DNA of 64,000 nucleotides from Serratia sp. DD3 (GTDB lineage: Bacteria > Pseudomonadota > Gammaproteobacteria > Enterobacterales > Enterobacteriaceae). Where the stretch lies: the NCBI RefSeq assembly GCF_000496755.2, contig NZ_AYKS02000047.1, positions 1 through 64,000 of the forward strand. Reading direction: 5' to 3'. This document shows, one piece after another, positions 1-8,487 of this stretch. Each line of letters starts with the position of its first letter. Within the stretch, counting starts at the first letter, position 1. Below the pieces are notes generated by a model, which saw only the letters and a program-made list of their open reading frames with translations, ran no database searches and was not told where the DNA came from. The translations under genes were made by a program, and so were the position numbers.

Positions 1-26
1 CGGCGAGCCAGTGGCTCGCCGTTTTT
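1..26 (+). terminator. Rho-independent terminator-like hairpin downstream of metK
   Basis: An 8-bp GC-rich perfect stem (1-8 with 14-21, CGGCGAGC/GCTCGCCG) has a 5-nt loop and is followed on the plus strand by TTTTT at 22-26. On the plus strand it would end a gene lying to the left of the window. For metK on the minus strand the same hairpin could work in the other direction, but its T-tract would fall outside the window. Confidence 0.6.
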
Positions 27-43
27 ACTACCCTCATATGGGC

Positions 44-1198
44 TTATTTCAAGCCAGCAGCTTCACGCAACAAAGGGGCTTTATCAGTGGCTTCCCAAGG
101 GAAGTGTTCACGACCAAAGTGGCCATAAGCGGCGGTTTGGCGATAGATCGGTTTTAACAAATCCATCATCTGGATCAGCCCATAAGGACGCAGATCGAAA
201 AATTCGCGCACCAGCACGGTCAACCGCTCAGTTGAAATTTTCTCAGTCCCGAAGGTTTCCACCATGATAGAGGTTGGCTCAGCCACGCCGATAGCATAAG
301 AAACCTGGATTTCACAACGCTCAGCCAACCCGGCGGCCACGATATTTTTCGCGACATAACGGGCAGCATAGGCAGCGGAACGGTCAACTTTGGAAGGATC
401 CTTGCCGGAAAATGCCCCACCACCATGACGGGCCATACCACCGTAGGTATCAACAATGATTTTGCGCCCGGTCAGGCCGCAATCACCCATTGGGCCACCA
501 ATAACGAAACGGCCTGTCGGGTTGATGTGGTATTTGGTATCAGCACTCAGCCATTCAGCGGGCAGCACGGGCTTGATGATCTCTTCCATCACTGCTTCTT
601 GCAGCGCTTTTAGCGTGACCTCTTCACAATGTTGTGTAGAGAGTACCACGGTATCGATACCCACGATTTTACCGTCGTCATACTGGAAGGTGACTTGGCT
701 TTTAGCATCTGGGCGCAGCCATGGCAGAGTGCCATTTTTACGCACTTCAGACTGGCGTTGAACCAGGCGGTGTGCGTAAGTGATTGGAGCCGGCATTAAC
801 ACGTCGGTTTCGTTGCTGGCATAACCAAACATCAACCCCTGGTCGCCAGCCCCTTGCTCCAATGGGTCACTACGATCTACACCCTGGTTGATATCTGGAG
901 ATTGTTTACCGATGGCGCTTAAAACCGCGCAGGAGTTGGCGTCGAAGCCCATATCAGAATGGACATAGCCAATCTCGCGCACGGTTTGACGGGTGATTTC
1001 TTCAATATCAACCCAGGCGCTGGTAGTAATTTCGCCGCCAACGAGCACCATACCGGTTTTGACGTAGGTCTCACAGGCTACGCGCGCTTTAGGATCTTGT
1101 TCTAGAATGGCGTCAAGAACGGCATCGGAGATCTGATCGGCAATTTTGTCTGGATGTCCTTCAGAGACAGATTCAGACGTGAAAAGGTGTTTAGCCAT
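44..1198 (-). CDS. metK: S-adenosylmethionine synthase
   Basis: Methionine adenosyltransferase makes S-adenosylmethionine from methionine and ATP in the cytosol. The 384-aa product has the family's usual length. It starts with the nucleotide-binding [13 protein letters not shown] segment near residue 15, has [12 protein letters not shown] near residue 120, and the glycine-rich [17 protein letters not shown] loop near residue 260 that handles the triphosphate. The start follows an AAGGTAAAG ribosome-binding site. It is monocistronic, and its upstream region carries tandem MetJ boxes, so repression by MetJ-SAM is expected. As in E. coli, it is transcribed divergently from speA. Nothing is odd about the protein, and the identification is secure. 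Confidence 0.98.
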   Translation of the reverse strand: MAKHLFTSESVSEGHPDKIADQISDAVLDAILEQDPKARVACETYVKTGMVLVGGEITTSAWVDIEEITRQTVREIGYVHSDMGFDANSCAVLSAIGKQSPDINQGVDRSDPLEQGAGDQGLMFGYASNETDVLMPAPITYAHRLVQRQSEVRKNGTLPWLRPDAKSQVTFQYDDGKIVGIDTVVLSTQHCEEVTLKALQEAVMEEIIKPVLPAEWLSADTKYHINPTGRFVIGGPMGDCGLTGRKIIVDTYGGMARHGGGAFSGKDPSKVDRSAAYAARYVAKNIVAAGLAERCEIQVSYAIGVAEPTSIMVETFGTEKISTERLTVLVREFFDLRPYGLIQMMDLLKPIYRQTAAYGHFGREHFPWEATDKAPLLREAAGLK

Positions 1199-1336
1199 GA
1201 TGATTCTTTACCTTGCACAAAACGGGTTAAAAATAACTGCACAGCGTTGGTGATCCGAACAGCAAAGCATCAGGGCTCTGGTGGTGATAAATTGATCCTG
1301 CAACGCCTCTCAGGCAAAGCTGTCAAGCAGTAGAAA

Positions 1337-1366
1337 AGTATAGATGGATTAACATCTGGACGTCTA
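1337..1366 (-). promoter_or_regulatory. metK promoter overlapped by three tandem MetJ (met box) operators
   Basis: Three contiguous 8-bp units, AGATGGAT, TAACATCT and GGACGTCT (1342-1365), approximate the met box consensus AGACGTCT; read on the minus strand they are AGACGTCC, AGATGTTA and ATCCATCT. On the same strand a -35 TAGACG (1361-1366) and a -10 TATACT (1337-1342), 18 bp apart, sit within the boxes, so bound MetJ would block RNA polymerase. MetJ control of metK is established in E. coli; its application here is inferred from the match. Confidence 0.8.
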
Positions 1367-1557
1367 TTTTAAGTCAGGAGCTGAGAAGATTGCCAGCAAT
1401 TTCTGATTTTTTGTGCTCGCGATCGCCCGTCTTTACGCCATTTTCATCGCTTGAAACAGTTTCTGGCAAATTTTCATTTTGCATTTTCCTTGAGTGTCCG
1501 GTAAAAACAGCGCCAGAATGCTTTTAGTGCATTACGCAGGGTGTGAATTTGTCGTTG

Positions 1558-1606
1558 ATTCAAGTTGCAGTTAATACGTCTGCAACTTGGGTGAACTAGG
1601 GTATAT
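1558..1606. repeat. Mini-ERIC-like hairpin
   Basis: A perfect 10-bp inverted repeat (1561-1570 CAAGTTGCAG with 1580-1589 CTGCAACTTG) is followed by AGGGTATAT. These look like the two ends of an ERIC element (AAGTTGCAG, CTGCAACTTGA, GGGTATA) brought together by loss of the middle. Comparable pieces occur at 22226-22295 and 29895-30213. Confidence 0.5.
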
Positions 1607-1669
1607 GCTGAATAGATGTCCGCCATTAACGGGTGAAATTTATTTTTATGCTCCATGCAGGAGGTTGCC

Positions 1670-3568
1670 ATGAATGATCAGGTTGCCAGCAAGATGCTGC
1701 GCACTTATAACGTCGCCTACTGGGGCAACAATTATTATGACGTTAATGAACTGGGACATATCAGCGTCTGCCCAGATCCAGACGTCCCACAGGCGCGTAT
1801 TGATCTCGCTGAATTGGTCAAAGAACATCAGGCAGAGGGGGGGCGTTTACCTGCTCTGTTCTGTTTTCCTCAGATCTTGCAGCATCGTTTGCGGTCAATT
1901 AATGCTGCTTTCAAACGTGCGCGTGAATCTTTTGGTTATCAAGGTGATTACCTCCTGGTTTACCCGATCAAAGTTAACCAGCATCGTCGGGTGATTGAGT
2001 CGCTGGTCAATTCGGGTGAGCCATTAGGGTTGGAAGCGGGTTCCAAGGCAGAGTTGATGGCCGTATTGGCACATGCCGGTATGACTCGTTCGGTGATCGT
2101 CTGTAACGGTTATAAAGATCGCGAGTATATCCGTTTGGCACTGATTGGCGAAAAGCTGGGCCATAAAGTCTATCTGGTGATCGAGAAGATGTCGGAAATT
2201 CGCCTGGTACTGGAAGAAGCCGAACGCCTGAATGTGATACCTCGTTTGGGGGTTCGTGCTCGTCTGGCTTCCCAAGGCTCAGGTAAATGGCAAGCCAGTG
2301 GCGGGGAAAAATCCAAGTTCGGCCTGGCCGCTATTCAGGTGCTGAAATTGGTGGAAACCTTGCGTAATGTGGGTCGCCTGGATAGCCTGCAATTACTGCA
2401 TTTTCACCTGGGTTCTCAGTTGGCCAATATTCGCGATATTGCCACCGGAGTCCGTGAGTCTGCGCGTTTTTATGTCGAATTACATAAGCTCGGCGTTAAT
2501 ATTCAATGTTTCGATGTGGGCGGTGGCCTGGGTGTAGATTACGAAGGGACCCGTTCGCAATCCGATTGCTCGGTTAACTACGGTCTGAACGAATACGCCA
2601 ACAATGTGATCTGGGGCATTGGGGATGCTTGCAATGAGTATGATTTGCCGCATCCAACGGTGATCACCGAGTCGGGCAGAGCAGTAACCGCTCACCATAC
2701 TGTGCTGGTCTCTAATGTCATTGGGGTTGAGCGTAACGAATTCTGTGAGCCAGTTCCCCCACCGGAAGATTCGCCGCGCGCACTGGAGAGCATGTGGGAA
2801 ACCTGGCAGGAGATGAATGAACCGGAAAATCGGCGTTCACTGCGGGAATGGTTGCACGATAGCCAGATGGATCTGCACGATGTGCATACCCAATATACTC
2901 ACGGGATGCTGGACCTGACCCAACGAGCCTATGCCGAGCAGTTGTATCTGAATATCTGCAATAAAATTCAGCAGCAGCTTGACCCAAGTAATCGAGCTCA
3001 CCGCCCGGTTATTGATGAGTTGCAAGAGCGGATGGCAGACAAGTTATACGTTAACTTCTCGTTATTTCAGTCAATGCCGGATGCTTGGGGTATTGATCAA
3101 CTGTTCCCGGTATTGCCGCTGGAGGGGTTGGACAAACCACCGGAAGGTCGGGTGGTGTTGCTGGATATTACCTGCGATTCTGATGGTACTATTGACCACT
3201 ATATTGATGGTGATGGTGTGGCAACTACCATGCCGATGCCCCCTTACGACCCGGAAAATTTACCGGCGCTGGGGTTCTTTATGGTGGGGGCATACCAGGA
3301 AATTCTGGGGAATATGCATAACCTGTTTGGTGATACTTCCGCAGTGGATGTGTTTGTGTTCCCTGATGGTAGCGCGGAAACCGAGTTATCTGATGAGGGG
3401 GATACCGTTGCCGATATGCTGGAATATGTGCAGCTCGATCCCACAGCGTTGCTGGCGAAATTCCGCGACCAGGTGAAAAAAACCGATCTGGATAGTGAAC
3501 TGCAGGCCCAGTTTGTGGAGGAGTTTGAAGCTGGGTTGTATGGCTATACCTATCTCGAAGATGAGTAA
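1670..3568 (+). CDS. speA: Biosynthetic arginine decarboxylase
   Basis: A PLP- and Mg-dependent fold-III decarboxylase turns arginine into agmatine, the first step of the agmatine route to putrescine. Key segments are the PLP lysine in [13 protein letters not shown] near residue 105, the glycine-rich [13 protein letters not shown] near residue 285, and the catalytic cysteine in [18 protein letters not shown] near residue 505. I chose the ATG at 1670 (632 aa) because AGGAGG at 1659-1664 lies 5 nt upstream. An ATG at 1655 is in frame but has no ribosome-binding site, and a stop at 1634 closes the frame. The longer N-terminus remembered for E. coli SpeA (about 658 aa) is therefore absent. speB, which uses agmatine, follows. 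Confidence 0.97.
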   Translation: MNDQVASKMLRTYNVAYWGNNYYDVNELGHISVCPDPDVPQARIDLAELVKEHQAEGGRLPALFCFPQILQHRLRSINAAFKRARESFGYQGDYLLVYPIKVNQHRRVIESLVNSGEPLGLEAGSKAELMAVLAHAGMTRSVIVCNGYKDREYIRLALIGEKLGHKVYLVIEKMSEIRLVLEEAERLNVIPRLGVRARLASQGSGKWQASGGEKSKFGLAAIQVLKLVETLRNVGRLDSLQLLHFHLGSQLANIRDIATGVRESARFYVELHKLGVNIQCFDVGGGLGVDYEGTRSQSDCSVNYGLNEYANNVIWGIGDACNEYDLPHPTVITESGRAVTAHHTVLVSNVIGVERNEFCEPVPPPEDSPRALESMWETWQEMNEPENRRSLREWLHDSQMDLHDVHTQYTHGMLDLTQRAYAEQLYLNICNKIQQQLDPSNRAHRPVIDELQERMADKLYVNFSLFQSMPDAWGIDQLFPVLPLEGLDKPPEGRVVLLDITCDSDGTIDHYIDGDGVATTMPMPPYDPENLPALGFFMVGAYQEILGNMHNLFGDTSAVDVFVFPDGSAETELSDEGDTVADMLEYVQLDPTALLAKFRDQVKKTDLDSELQAQFVEEFEAGLYGYTYLEDE

Positions 3569-3603
3569 ATCTATTTGATTGGTTGATTGTCGAGTGAGGA
3601 TTG

Positions 3604-3638
3604 ACAGTTTCAGGGCGACTAGCTAGCCCTGAAACTGT
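3604..3638. repeat. 13-bp inverted repeat between speA and speB
   Basis: A perfect 13-bp stem (3604-3616 with 3626-3638, ACAGTTTCAGGGC and its complement) encloses a 9-nt loop. No T-tract follows on the plus strand. It may be a transcript-stabilising or attenuating hairpin between the two polyamine genes, which are 278 bp apart. Confidence 0.55.
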
Positions 3639-3846
3639 TGCTAAAGTGAAGGTTCTGACCATGGGGTCATTAGGTGCCATGAGTCGGCCTTGGGTGTGAG
3701 AGGTGGTATTTCACGCCTAACATCAATTGGCTAAATCTGTTCGATTAGATTTAAATTTAACGATGTATGACCAACGGATTTAATCGTATTTTTGCTATCG
3801 CCCAAGCGATTGGCTACGGGCAATTCGTTTAAATAAGAGGTTAAAT

Positions 3847-4770
3847 ATGAGTACCTTAGGCCATCACCCTGATAATTCTTTAGTCTCCAATGCCTTTGGT
3901 TTTCTGCGCTTTCCACTGAATTTCATGCCCTACGACAGTGATGCTGAGTGGGTTATCACCGGCATTCCATTTGATATGGCCACCTCTGGGCGTGCCGGTG
4001 GTCGTCATGGCCCGGCTGCTATTCGTCAGGTGTCTACCAACTTGGCATGGGAAGGGGCTCGCTGGCCATGGCGTTTTGAACTGCGTGATCACTTGAACGT
4101 CATCGATTGTGGTGACATCGTGTTCAATTTCGGTGATGCGCAAGATATGAGTGACAAACTGCAGGCACACGCAGAAAAGTTGCTGCAAGCGGGTAAACGC
4201 ATGCTCTCTTTTGGTGGTGACCATTTCGTCACCCTGCCATTGCTGCGCGCCCATGCCAAACATTTTGGCAAAATGGCACTGGTACATTTTGATGCGCATA
4301 CCGATACCTATGCCAATGGCAGCAAATTCGATCATGGCACCATGTTTTTCCATGCGCCAAATGAAGGGCTGATCGACCCTCATCATTCAGTGCAGATTGG
4401 TATCCGTACCGAGTTCGATCATGACAACGGCTTTACTGTTCTGGATGCTGCGCAAGTGAATGACCGCAGTGTGGATGATCTTCTGGCCCAGATCAGGGAG
4501 ATCGTGGGTGATATGCCCGTGTACCTGACGTTTGATATTGACTGCCTGGATCCGGCTTTTGCACCGGGTACCGGAACACCGGTGATTGGTGGCCTGACGT
4601 CTGATCGTGCTCTGAAACTGGTACGTGGTATGCAGTCGTTGAATATTGTCGGCATGGATGTGGTGGAAGTGGCTCCGGCTTATGATCAGTCAGAGATCAC
4701 CGCATTGGCGGCGGCAACGCTAGGGCTGGAAATGCTCTATTTGCAAGCGGCCAAAAAGCTGGAGGGATAA
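3847..4770 (+). CDS. speB: Agmatinase (agmatine ureohydrolase)
   Basis: A binuclear manganese hydrolase splits agmatine to putrescine and urea. The 307-aa protein carries all the ureohydrolase metal motifs: GGDHF near residue 125, HFDAHTDT near residue 149, and [17 protein letters not shown] near residue 230. The start follows AAGAGG. It is the second gene of the speA-speB pair and completes the arginine-to-putrescine route. In E. coli the next gene is loiP; here about 17.5 kb of accessory DNA intervenes before loiP at 22309. Confidence 0.97.
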   Translation: MSTLGHHPDNSLVSNAFGFLRFPLNFMPYDSDAEWVITGIPFDMATSGRAGGRHGPAAIRQVSTNLAWEGARWPWRFELRDHLNVIDCGDIVFNFGDAQDMSDKLQAHAEKLLQAGKRMLSFGGDHFVTLPLLRAHAKHFGKMALVHFDAHTDTYANGSKFDHGTMFFHAPNEGLIDPHHSVQIGIRTEFDHDNGFTVLDAAQVNDRSVDDLLAQIREIVGDMPVYLTFDIDCLDPAFAPGTGTPVIGGLTSDRALKLVRGMQSLNIVGMDVVEVAPAYDQSEITALAAATLGLEMLYLQAAKKLEG

Positions 4771-4817
4771 CTCCCCACTGCATTAGTGGCTTGATTGCCA
4801 GGCTGTTAGGCTGCTAC

Positions 4818-4848
4818 GGGGCTGGGTGAGACTACCAGCCCCTTCTTT
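4818..4848 (+). terminator. Rho-independent terminator of speB
   Basis: An 8-bp GC-rich stem (4818-4825 GGGGCTGG with 4835-4842 CCAGCCCC) is followed by TTCTTT. It lies 48 bp after the speB stop. Confidence 0.75.
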
Positions 4849-5012
4849 ATCCCCGTTATTATTAAAACTGCGCGCTATTCCCCTCGTTATTGACTGCGTT
4901 ATTTGTCACTAAAGCAATTGTTGTGTTGCTTTATAACTGTACGTTTTTTGTGATCATCACCTCAAAGGCAACTTTTAAATAACCATTTGTTAACAATCCA
5001 TCGGTGATTTCC

Positions 5013-5040
5013 TTGACTAAAGAATCGCCATATTTATAGT
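5013..5040 (+). promoter_or_regulatory. Predicted sigma70 promoter of the Rieske catabolic operon
   Basis: A -35 TTGACT (5013-5018) and a -10 TATAGT (5035-5040) are 16 bp apart. The start would fall near 5047, leaving a leader of about 54 nt before the ferredoxin ATG. It is the only good promoter I see before the 14-gene run. Confidence 0.55.
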
Positions 5041-5056
5041 GCTTGTATTAAATAAT

Positions 5057-5067
5057 AAACTAAGTTT
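5057..5067. promoter_or_regulatory. Candidate operator palindrome downstream of the operon promoter
   Basis: AAACTAAGTTT is a perfect 11-bp palindrome around a central A, located roughly +10 to +20 from the predicted start. Its position suits a repressor. The IclR-family regulator encoded at 7573 is the obvious candidate, but no experimental site is known to me. Confidence 0.3.
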
Positions 5068-5100
5068 CATATATGAGACAAATAGTTAAGGATGGAAGAT

Positions 5101-5418
5101 ATGAGCTGGAAGAATGTGTGTGAGGCATCTCAGGTAACCGAGGATTTCCCTTTCTCTGCGAACATAGAGGGTAGGGAGATCGGCGTTTTCCTGGTGGAGG
5201 GGCAATATTACGCGCTGGAAGATGTTTGCCCGCATGCCTATGCCTTGCTCAGCCAAGGGTTTGTTGATGACGGAAAAGTGGAGTGCCCGCTACACGAAGC
5301 CCAGTTTGATGTGCGTACTGGCAAGTGTTTGCGCGAGCCGGGTGGCCGTGATCTGCGAACCTACCCTACCCGGATGATCGACAATCAAATCCAAATCACA
5401 TTGATCACAGAGGAATAA
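5101..5418 (+). CDS. Rieske-type [2Fe-2S] ferredoxin
   Basis: This small electron carrier probably passes electrons from the flavin reductase at 9426 to the Rieske oxygenase at 5748. The 105-aa protein has the full Rieske signature: CPH at residues 43-45 and CPLH at 62-65, so Cys43, His45, Cys62 and His65 bind the cluster. The start at 5101 is preferred over an in-frame ATG at 5092, because AAGGA lies 8 nt before 5101 and touches the other. It is the first gene of the cluster. Its stop is followed 2 nt later by the next start. The Rieske fold is certain; the partner assignment comes from context. Confidence 0.88.
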   Translation: MSWKNVCEASQVTEDFPFSANIEGREIGVFLVEGQYYALEDVCPHAYALLSQGFVDDGKVECPLHEAQFDVRTGKCLREPGGRDLRTYPTRMIDNQIQITLITEE

Positions 5419-5420
5419 GC

Positions 5421-5729
5421 ATGCAGCCGATTACTGATTTCAACCCTTGGCTACCGGATAGCCAACAAGTGATTCCCTCCCGTTTTGGTGGCAATGGTCA
5501 AATCCATCATCCCGGTAAGTATCAAAATGTCATTTGGCAAAGTCGGGCGCGGGTTCCAGACGGCTTTGAAACTGCCCTGGTCGGCGCGTTGGAAGAGATT
5601 TTTGAACAGGGGGCGGAAGAGCTGGATCAGATTATCCAGGCCCTCAATCAGCGCCGCTTTTTTGATCGCCATGGGCAGCCATGGAACGAAGACACTTTCC
5701 GCCAATTCCTTCAGGTTAACGGTTTCTGA
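5421..5729 (+). CDS. Small conserved-looking protein of unknown function
   Basis: The 102-aa protein lies between the ferredoxin and oxygenase genes and is preceded by GAGGAA. It has no signal peptide, membrane segment, cysteine cluster or known catalytic motif. The N-terminal half is Pro-, Gly- and Trp-rich (NPWLPDSQQ, FGGNGQIHHPG). The C-terminal half looks helical and acidic-amphipathic (ALEEIFEQGAEELDQI), ending in WNEDTFRQFLQVNGF, which resembles a small helix-turn-helix-like helical unit. Its tight placement suggests a role with the oxygenase, as an assembly, regulatory or structural subunit. I do not recognise the family and assign no function. Confidence 0.8.
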   Translation: MQPITDFNPWLPDSQQVIPSRFGGNGQIHHPGKYQNVIWQSRARVPDGFETALVGALEEIFEQGAEELDQIIQALNQRRFFDRHGQPWNEDTFRQFLQVNGF

Positions 5730-5747
5730 GCCGCATAGGAGAAGAAC

Positions 5748-6791
5748 ATGACAAATCAGACCCCATCCTCCGCGCAGACAGTACAGGAGTACCTCGATCA
5801 GGGTTTACGTGGTCTCTGGTATCCGGTGCTGGCCAGTTGGGAAGTGAGCAGTAACCCGGTGGGGATCACCCGCCTGGAGCAACAGATCGTATTATGGCGT
5901 GATAGCCAAGGCCAACTCCATGCGCTGGAAGATCGCTGCCCCCATCGTGGTGCGCGCCTTTCTGTGGGCTGGAACTTAGGTGATCGCATCGCCTGCTGGT
6001 ATCACGGTGTCGAAGTTAATGGTGACGGTGTCGTCAAAGATGTCCCAGCGGTAGATCGTTGTCCACTGGTGGGGCAGAAGTGCCTTCGTTCTTATCCGGT
6101 GAAAGAAGCCTACGGCGCGGTTTTCCTCTATTTTGGGGTCACAGCTGACGAACTACCTGCAGAACTGACGTTTCCTCAGGAGTTGGCGGATGGCGAAAGT
6201 TATAGCCATTTCCTCTGTACTGCCAGTTGGGACTGTAATTACCAGTATGCCTTGGAAAACGTGATGGACCCGATGCACGGTTCTTATCTCCATTCCGCCT
6301 CCCACTCCATGGCGGAAGGGGATCGCAAGGCCAATATGTCGTTGCAGCCCACTGGCAGTGGATTCATCTTTAAAAAGGATGAACAAAGTGGTGTGAACTT
6401 TGACTGGGTAGAGCTAGGTAGTAGTGGGGCGTATTGGATGCGCCTGTCGATCCCGTATAAAAAACGCTTTGGGCCGGGGGGACATTTCTGGATCATCGGG
6501 ATGGCGGTACCGGAAGATAAAGATCACTGCCGGGTATTTTTCTGGCGGATCCGTAAAGTGAAAGATTGGCAGCGTGATGCCTGGCGTTTTATGTATCGCA
6601 ATCGTTTGGAAGGTTTACATTGGGACGTGCTGGAGCAAGACCGTATCGTGCTGGAAAACATGGTACCGAACGCACGTGGCCGTGAATATCTTTACCAGCA
6701 TGATGTGGGGCTCTCCCGCCTGCGGCGTGTAATGCAGAAGGAAGCCCAAAAACAATTGGCGACCCTCAGCCAACAGGAGACCGCACAGTGA
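5748..6791 (+). CDS. Rieske non-heme iron oxygenase, alpha subunit
   Basis: It probably starts the pathway by hydroxylating or O/N-dealkylating an aromatic compound with O2. The 347-aa protein has an N-terminal Rieske centre (Cys64, His66, Cys83, His86 in CPHRG and CWYHG). A mononuclear iron site follows in ENVMDPMHGSYLH (Glu170, Asp174, His177, His182), with a likely third ligand in LEQDRIVLE near residue 300. Length and the lack of a beta-subunit gene match single-subunit enzymes such as vanillate O-demethylase, dicamba O-demethylase or phthalate-type oxygenases rather than naphthalene-type dioxygenases. It starts after AGGAGAAG and overlaps the SDR gene by 4 nt (GTGA). The substrate is unknown. 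Confidence 0.9.
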   Translation: MTNQTPSSAQTVQEYLDQGLRGLWYPVLASWEVSSNPVGITRLEQQIVLWRDSQGQLHALEDRCPHRGARLSVGWNLGDRIACWYHGVEVNGDGVVKDVPAVDRCPLVGQKCLRSYPVKEAYGAVFLYFGVTADELPAELTFPQELADGESYSHFLCTASWDCNYQYALENVMDPMHGSYLHSASHSMAEGDRKANMSLQPTGSGFIFKKDEQSGVNFDWVELGSSGAYWMRLSIPYKKRFGPGGHFWIIGMAVPEDKDHCRVFFWRIRKVKDWQRDAWRFMYRNRLEGLHWDVLEQDRIVLENMVPNARGREYLYQHDVGLSRLRRVMQKEAQKQLATLSQQETAQ

Positions 6792-7543
6792 GCGGCCTGC
6801 TGGCAGGGAAACGGATAGTGGTCACTGGTGCTGCCCGGGGGCTTGGGCGCAGCTTTGCGGCGGCACTGGCTCAGTCCGGCGCCAGTGTGGTGATGTGCGA
6901 TATCCTGGCTGCAGAATTGCAGGATAGTGCCGACAGCTTGCGTCAGCAGGGGGCACAGGTGGAAGTACAGGTTATCGACCTCGCCTCTCCCGCTTCCATC
7001 ACCACCGCTTTTAGCGAGATCGCTAAAGGTGGCGTGATTGATGGCTTGGTGAATAACGCCGCATTGGCCACCGGCGTGGGCGGTAAGACCATGATGGAGT
7101 ACGATATTGATCTGTGGGACCGGGTGATGCAGGTGAATGTGCGTGGTACTTGGTTGGTAAGCCAGACGGCGGTTCCACTGTTGGCGCAGACGGCCCATGG
7201 CAAAATCGTTAATGTCGCTTCAGATACCGCGTTGTGGGGCGCGCCCAAATTGATGGCTTATGTGGCCAGTAAAGGGGCGGTGATCGCCATGACCCGTTCC
7301 ATGGCTCGCGAGCTGGGGCCGCAGGGGATCTGCGTTAATACCATTGCTCCAGGTTTGACCCGGGTAGAAGCCACAGAGTATGTTCCCGCTGAACGTCACC
7401 AATTGTATGAGCAAGGCCGAGCTTTGACGGGGGTACAACATCCAGACGATGTGACTGGCAGTGTGATTTATCTGCTGTCACCATTGGCGGATTTTGTCAC
7501 TGGCCAGTTATTACCGGTCAATGGTGGCTTTGTGTTTAATTGA
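6788..7543 (+). CDS. Short-chain dehydrogenase/reductase (classical, canonical active site)
   Basis: This 251-aa NAD(P)-dependent oxidoreductase has the cofactor loop TGAARGLG (13-20), NNAA near 89, Ser145, and Tyr158-x3-Lys162 in YVASK. It ends in the usual PVNGGFVFN. The GTG start overlaps the oxygenase stop, which implies translational coupling. It may oxidise a cis-dihydrodiol or an alcohol made by the oxygenase, giving a catechol for the ring-cleaving enzyme at 8488. The fold is sure; the substrate is inferred only from position. Confidence 0.9.
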   Translation: MSGLLAGKRIVVTGAARGLGRSFAAALAQSGASVVMCDILAAELQDSADSLRQQGAQVEVQVIDLASPASITTAFSEIAKGGVIDGLVNNAALATGVGGKTMMEYDIDLWDRVMQVNVRGTWLVSQTAVPLLAQTAHGKIVNVASDTALWGAPKLMAYVASKGAVIAMTRSMARELGPQGICVNTIAPGLTRVEATEYVPAERHQLYEQGRALTGVQHPDDVTGSVIYLLSPLADFVTGQLLPVNGGFVFN

Positions 7544-7572
7544 CAGGTAGGCAACGACTTAAGAGGTAGCAC

Positions 7573-8367
7573 ATGGCAGACGAACAAGCGTGTAAATATC
7601 TTATCCCCGGGCTGGATCGCGGGTTACAACTGCTACTGGCATTCGGTGAGCAGCATAAGGAAATGACCTTTGCAGAATTACATCGCCTGGTCGATATGCC
7701 AAAAGCTACGGCCTATCGGGTGGTACAAACACTGGAACATCTGGGTTTTTTGGAGCGTAATCCACGTACCAATACCTTTGCGTTGGGGATCAAAGTGCTG
7801 CGGTTAGGCTTTGAGTATATCGCCTCATTGGATGTTGCTCAGGTGGGCCAACCGGTGATTGAGCAATTGCGTGATCGCAGCCAGTGCAGTAGTCATCTGG
7901 CGATCCGCGATGGGCATGATGTGATCTACATTGCCCGTGTCAGCGCGGCGGGTTCGCAGATAAATCAGGTGAGTGTGGGCACTCGCTTGCCAGTACACCG
8001 TACTTCTCTTGGCCGCATGTTGCTGACCAGTACCAGCCGGGAAGAGTTTGAGAAGCTATTTCCGCAGGAAACCTTACCGGATAGGGCTCCGGGTACGCCC
8101 GCTAGCCGTGAGGCTTTGTGGCAAATGGTGCAGCAAGATAAAGCGCGCGGTTATGTGATTGGTGAATCCTTCTTCCGGCTAGGTATCTCGTCGATCGTCT
8201 ACCCGATCTTTAACCGCGAACGGCAGGTGGAGGCAGTAGTCAGCATTATGGTGCCCTCGAATGAGATCCCGAAAGCGGACCGCGAACGGTTACGCGCCGA
8301 AGTGCGTGATGCCGCAGTGAAAATATCCGGGTTTCTAGGGGCATCGGTGCAGGAGTACGCCAGCTAG
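7573..8367 (+). CDS. IclR-family transcriptional regulator
   Basis: The 264-aa protein has an N-terminal winged helix (about 13-75, with the recognition-like segment MPKATAYRVVQTLEHLGFLE) and a C-terminal IclR effector-binding domain (about 85-255, with HRTSLGRMLL and GISSIVYPIF). IclR-family proteins commonly control aromatic and organic-acid catabolism. The gene lies within the operon in the same direction, 29 bp after the SDR gene and behind AGAGGTAG, so it is probably co-transcribed and self-regulating. The effector would be the pathway substrate or an intermediate. It could be an activator (PcaR/PobR-like) or a repressor; the sequence does not decide. Confidence 0.92.
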   Translation: MADEQACKYLIPGLDRGLQLLLAFGEQHKEMTFAELHRLVDMPKATAYRVVQTLEHLGFLERNPRTNTFALGIKVLRLGFEYIASLDVAQVGQPVIEQLRDRSQCSSHLAIRDGHDVIYIARVSAAGSQINQVSVGTRLPVHRTSLGRMLLTSTSREEFEKLFPQETLPDRAPGTPASREALWQMVQQDKARGYVIGESFFRLGISSIVYPIFNRERQVEAVVSIMVPSNEIPKADRERLRAEVRDAAVKISGFLGASVQEYAS

Positions 8368-8487
8368 GTCACTGTTACAACTAGACTGATTCTTTAACTC
8401 AGGCAGTAATCAGGCTCATGCAAATTAATGGGCCAGGGTTCGCTCATGCCTGAAAAACATATTCAGCGATAACCTGAGGCACAACGA

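Larger units (their letters stand above)
1199..1669. other. metK-speA divergent intergenic region (471 bp)
   Basis: The gap holds the metK promoter with MetJ boxes and a small ERIC-like hairpin at 1558-1606. I see no convincing gene. E. coli has the small ORF yqgB here, and I could not find a counterpart. No PurR-like palindrome was recognised in front of speA. Confidence 0.6.
4771..5100. other. speB to catabolic cluster intergenic region (330 bp)
   Basis: The gap contains the speB terminator and then a clearly A+T-rich stretch. That stretch holds an 11-bp palindrome GTGATCATCAC (4950-4960), a sigma70-type promoter (5013-5040) and a palindrome AAACTAAGTTT (5057-5067) just past the expected transcription start. 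No gene is visible. Confidence 0.6.

Noticed and set aside
2979..3476. Long overlapping frame inside speA, and similar antisense or shifted frames across metK, gcvP, tktA and recJ
   Set aside because: They are alternative frames of strongly conserved genes and show no independent ribosome-binding site or family similarity.
4946..4965. TGTGATCATCACC as a CRP site before the catabolic operon
   Set aside because: The second half-site is not at the correct 6-bp spacing; only a palindrome is claimed.
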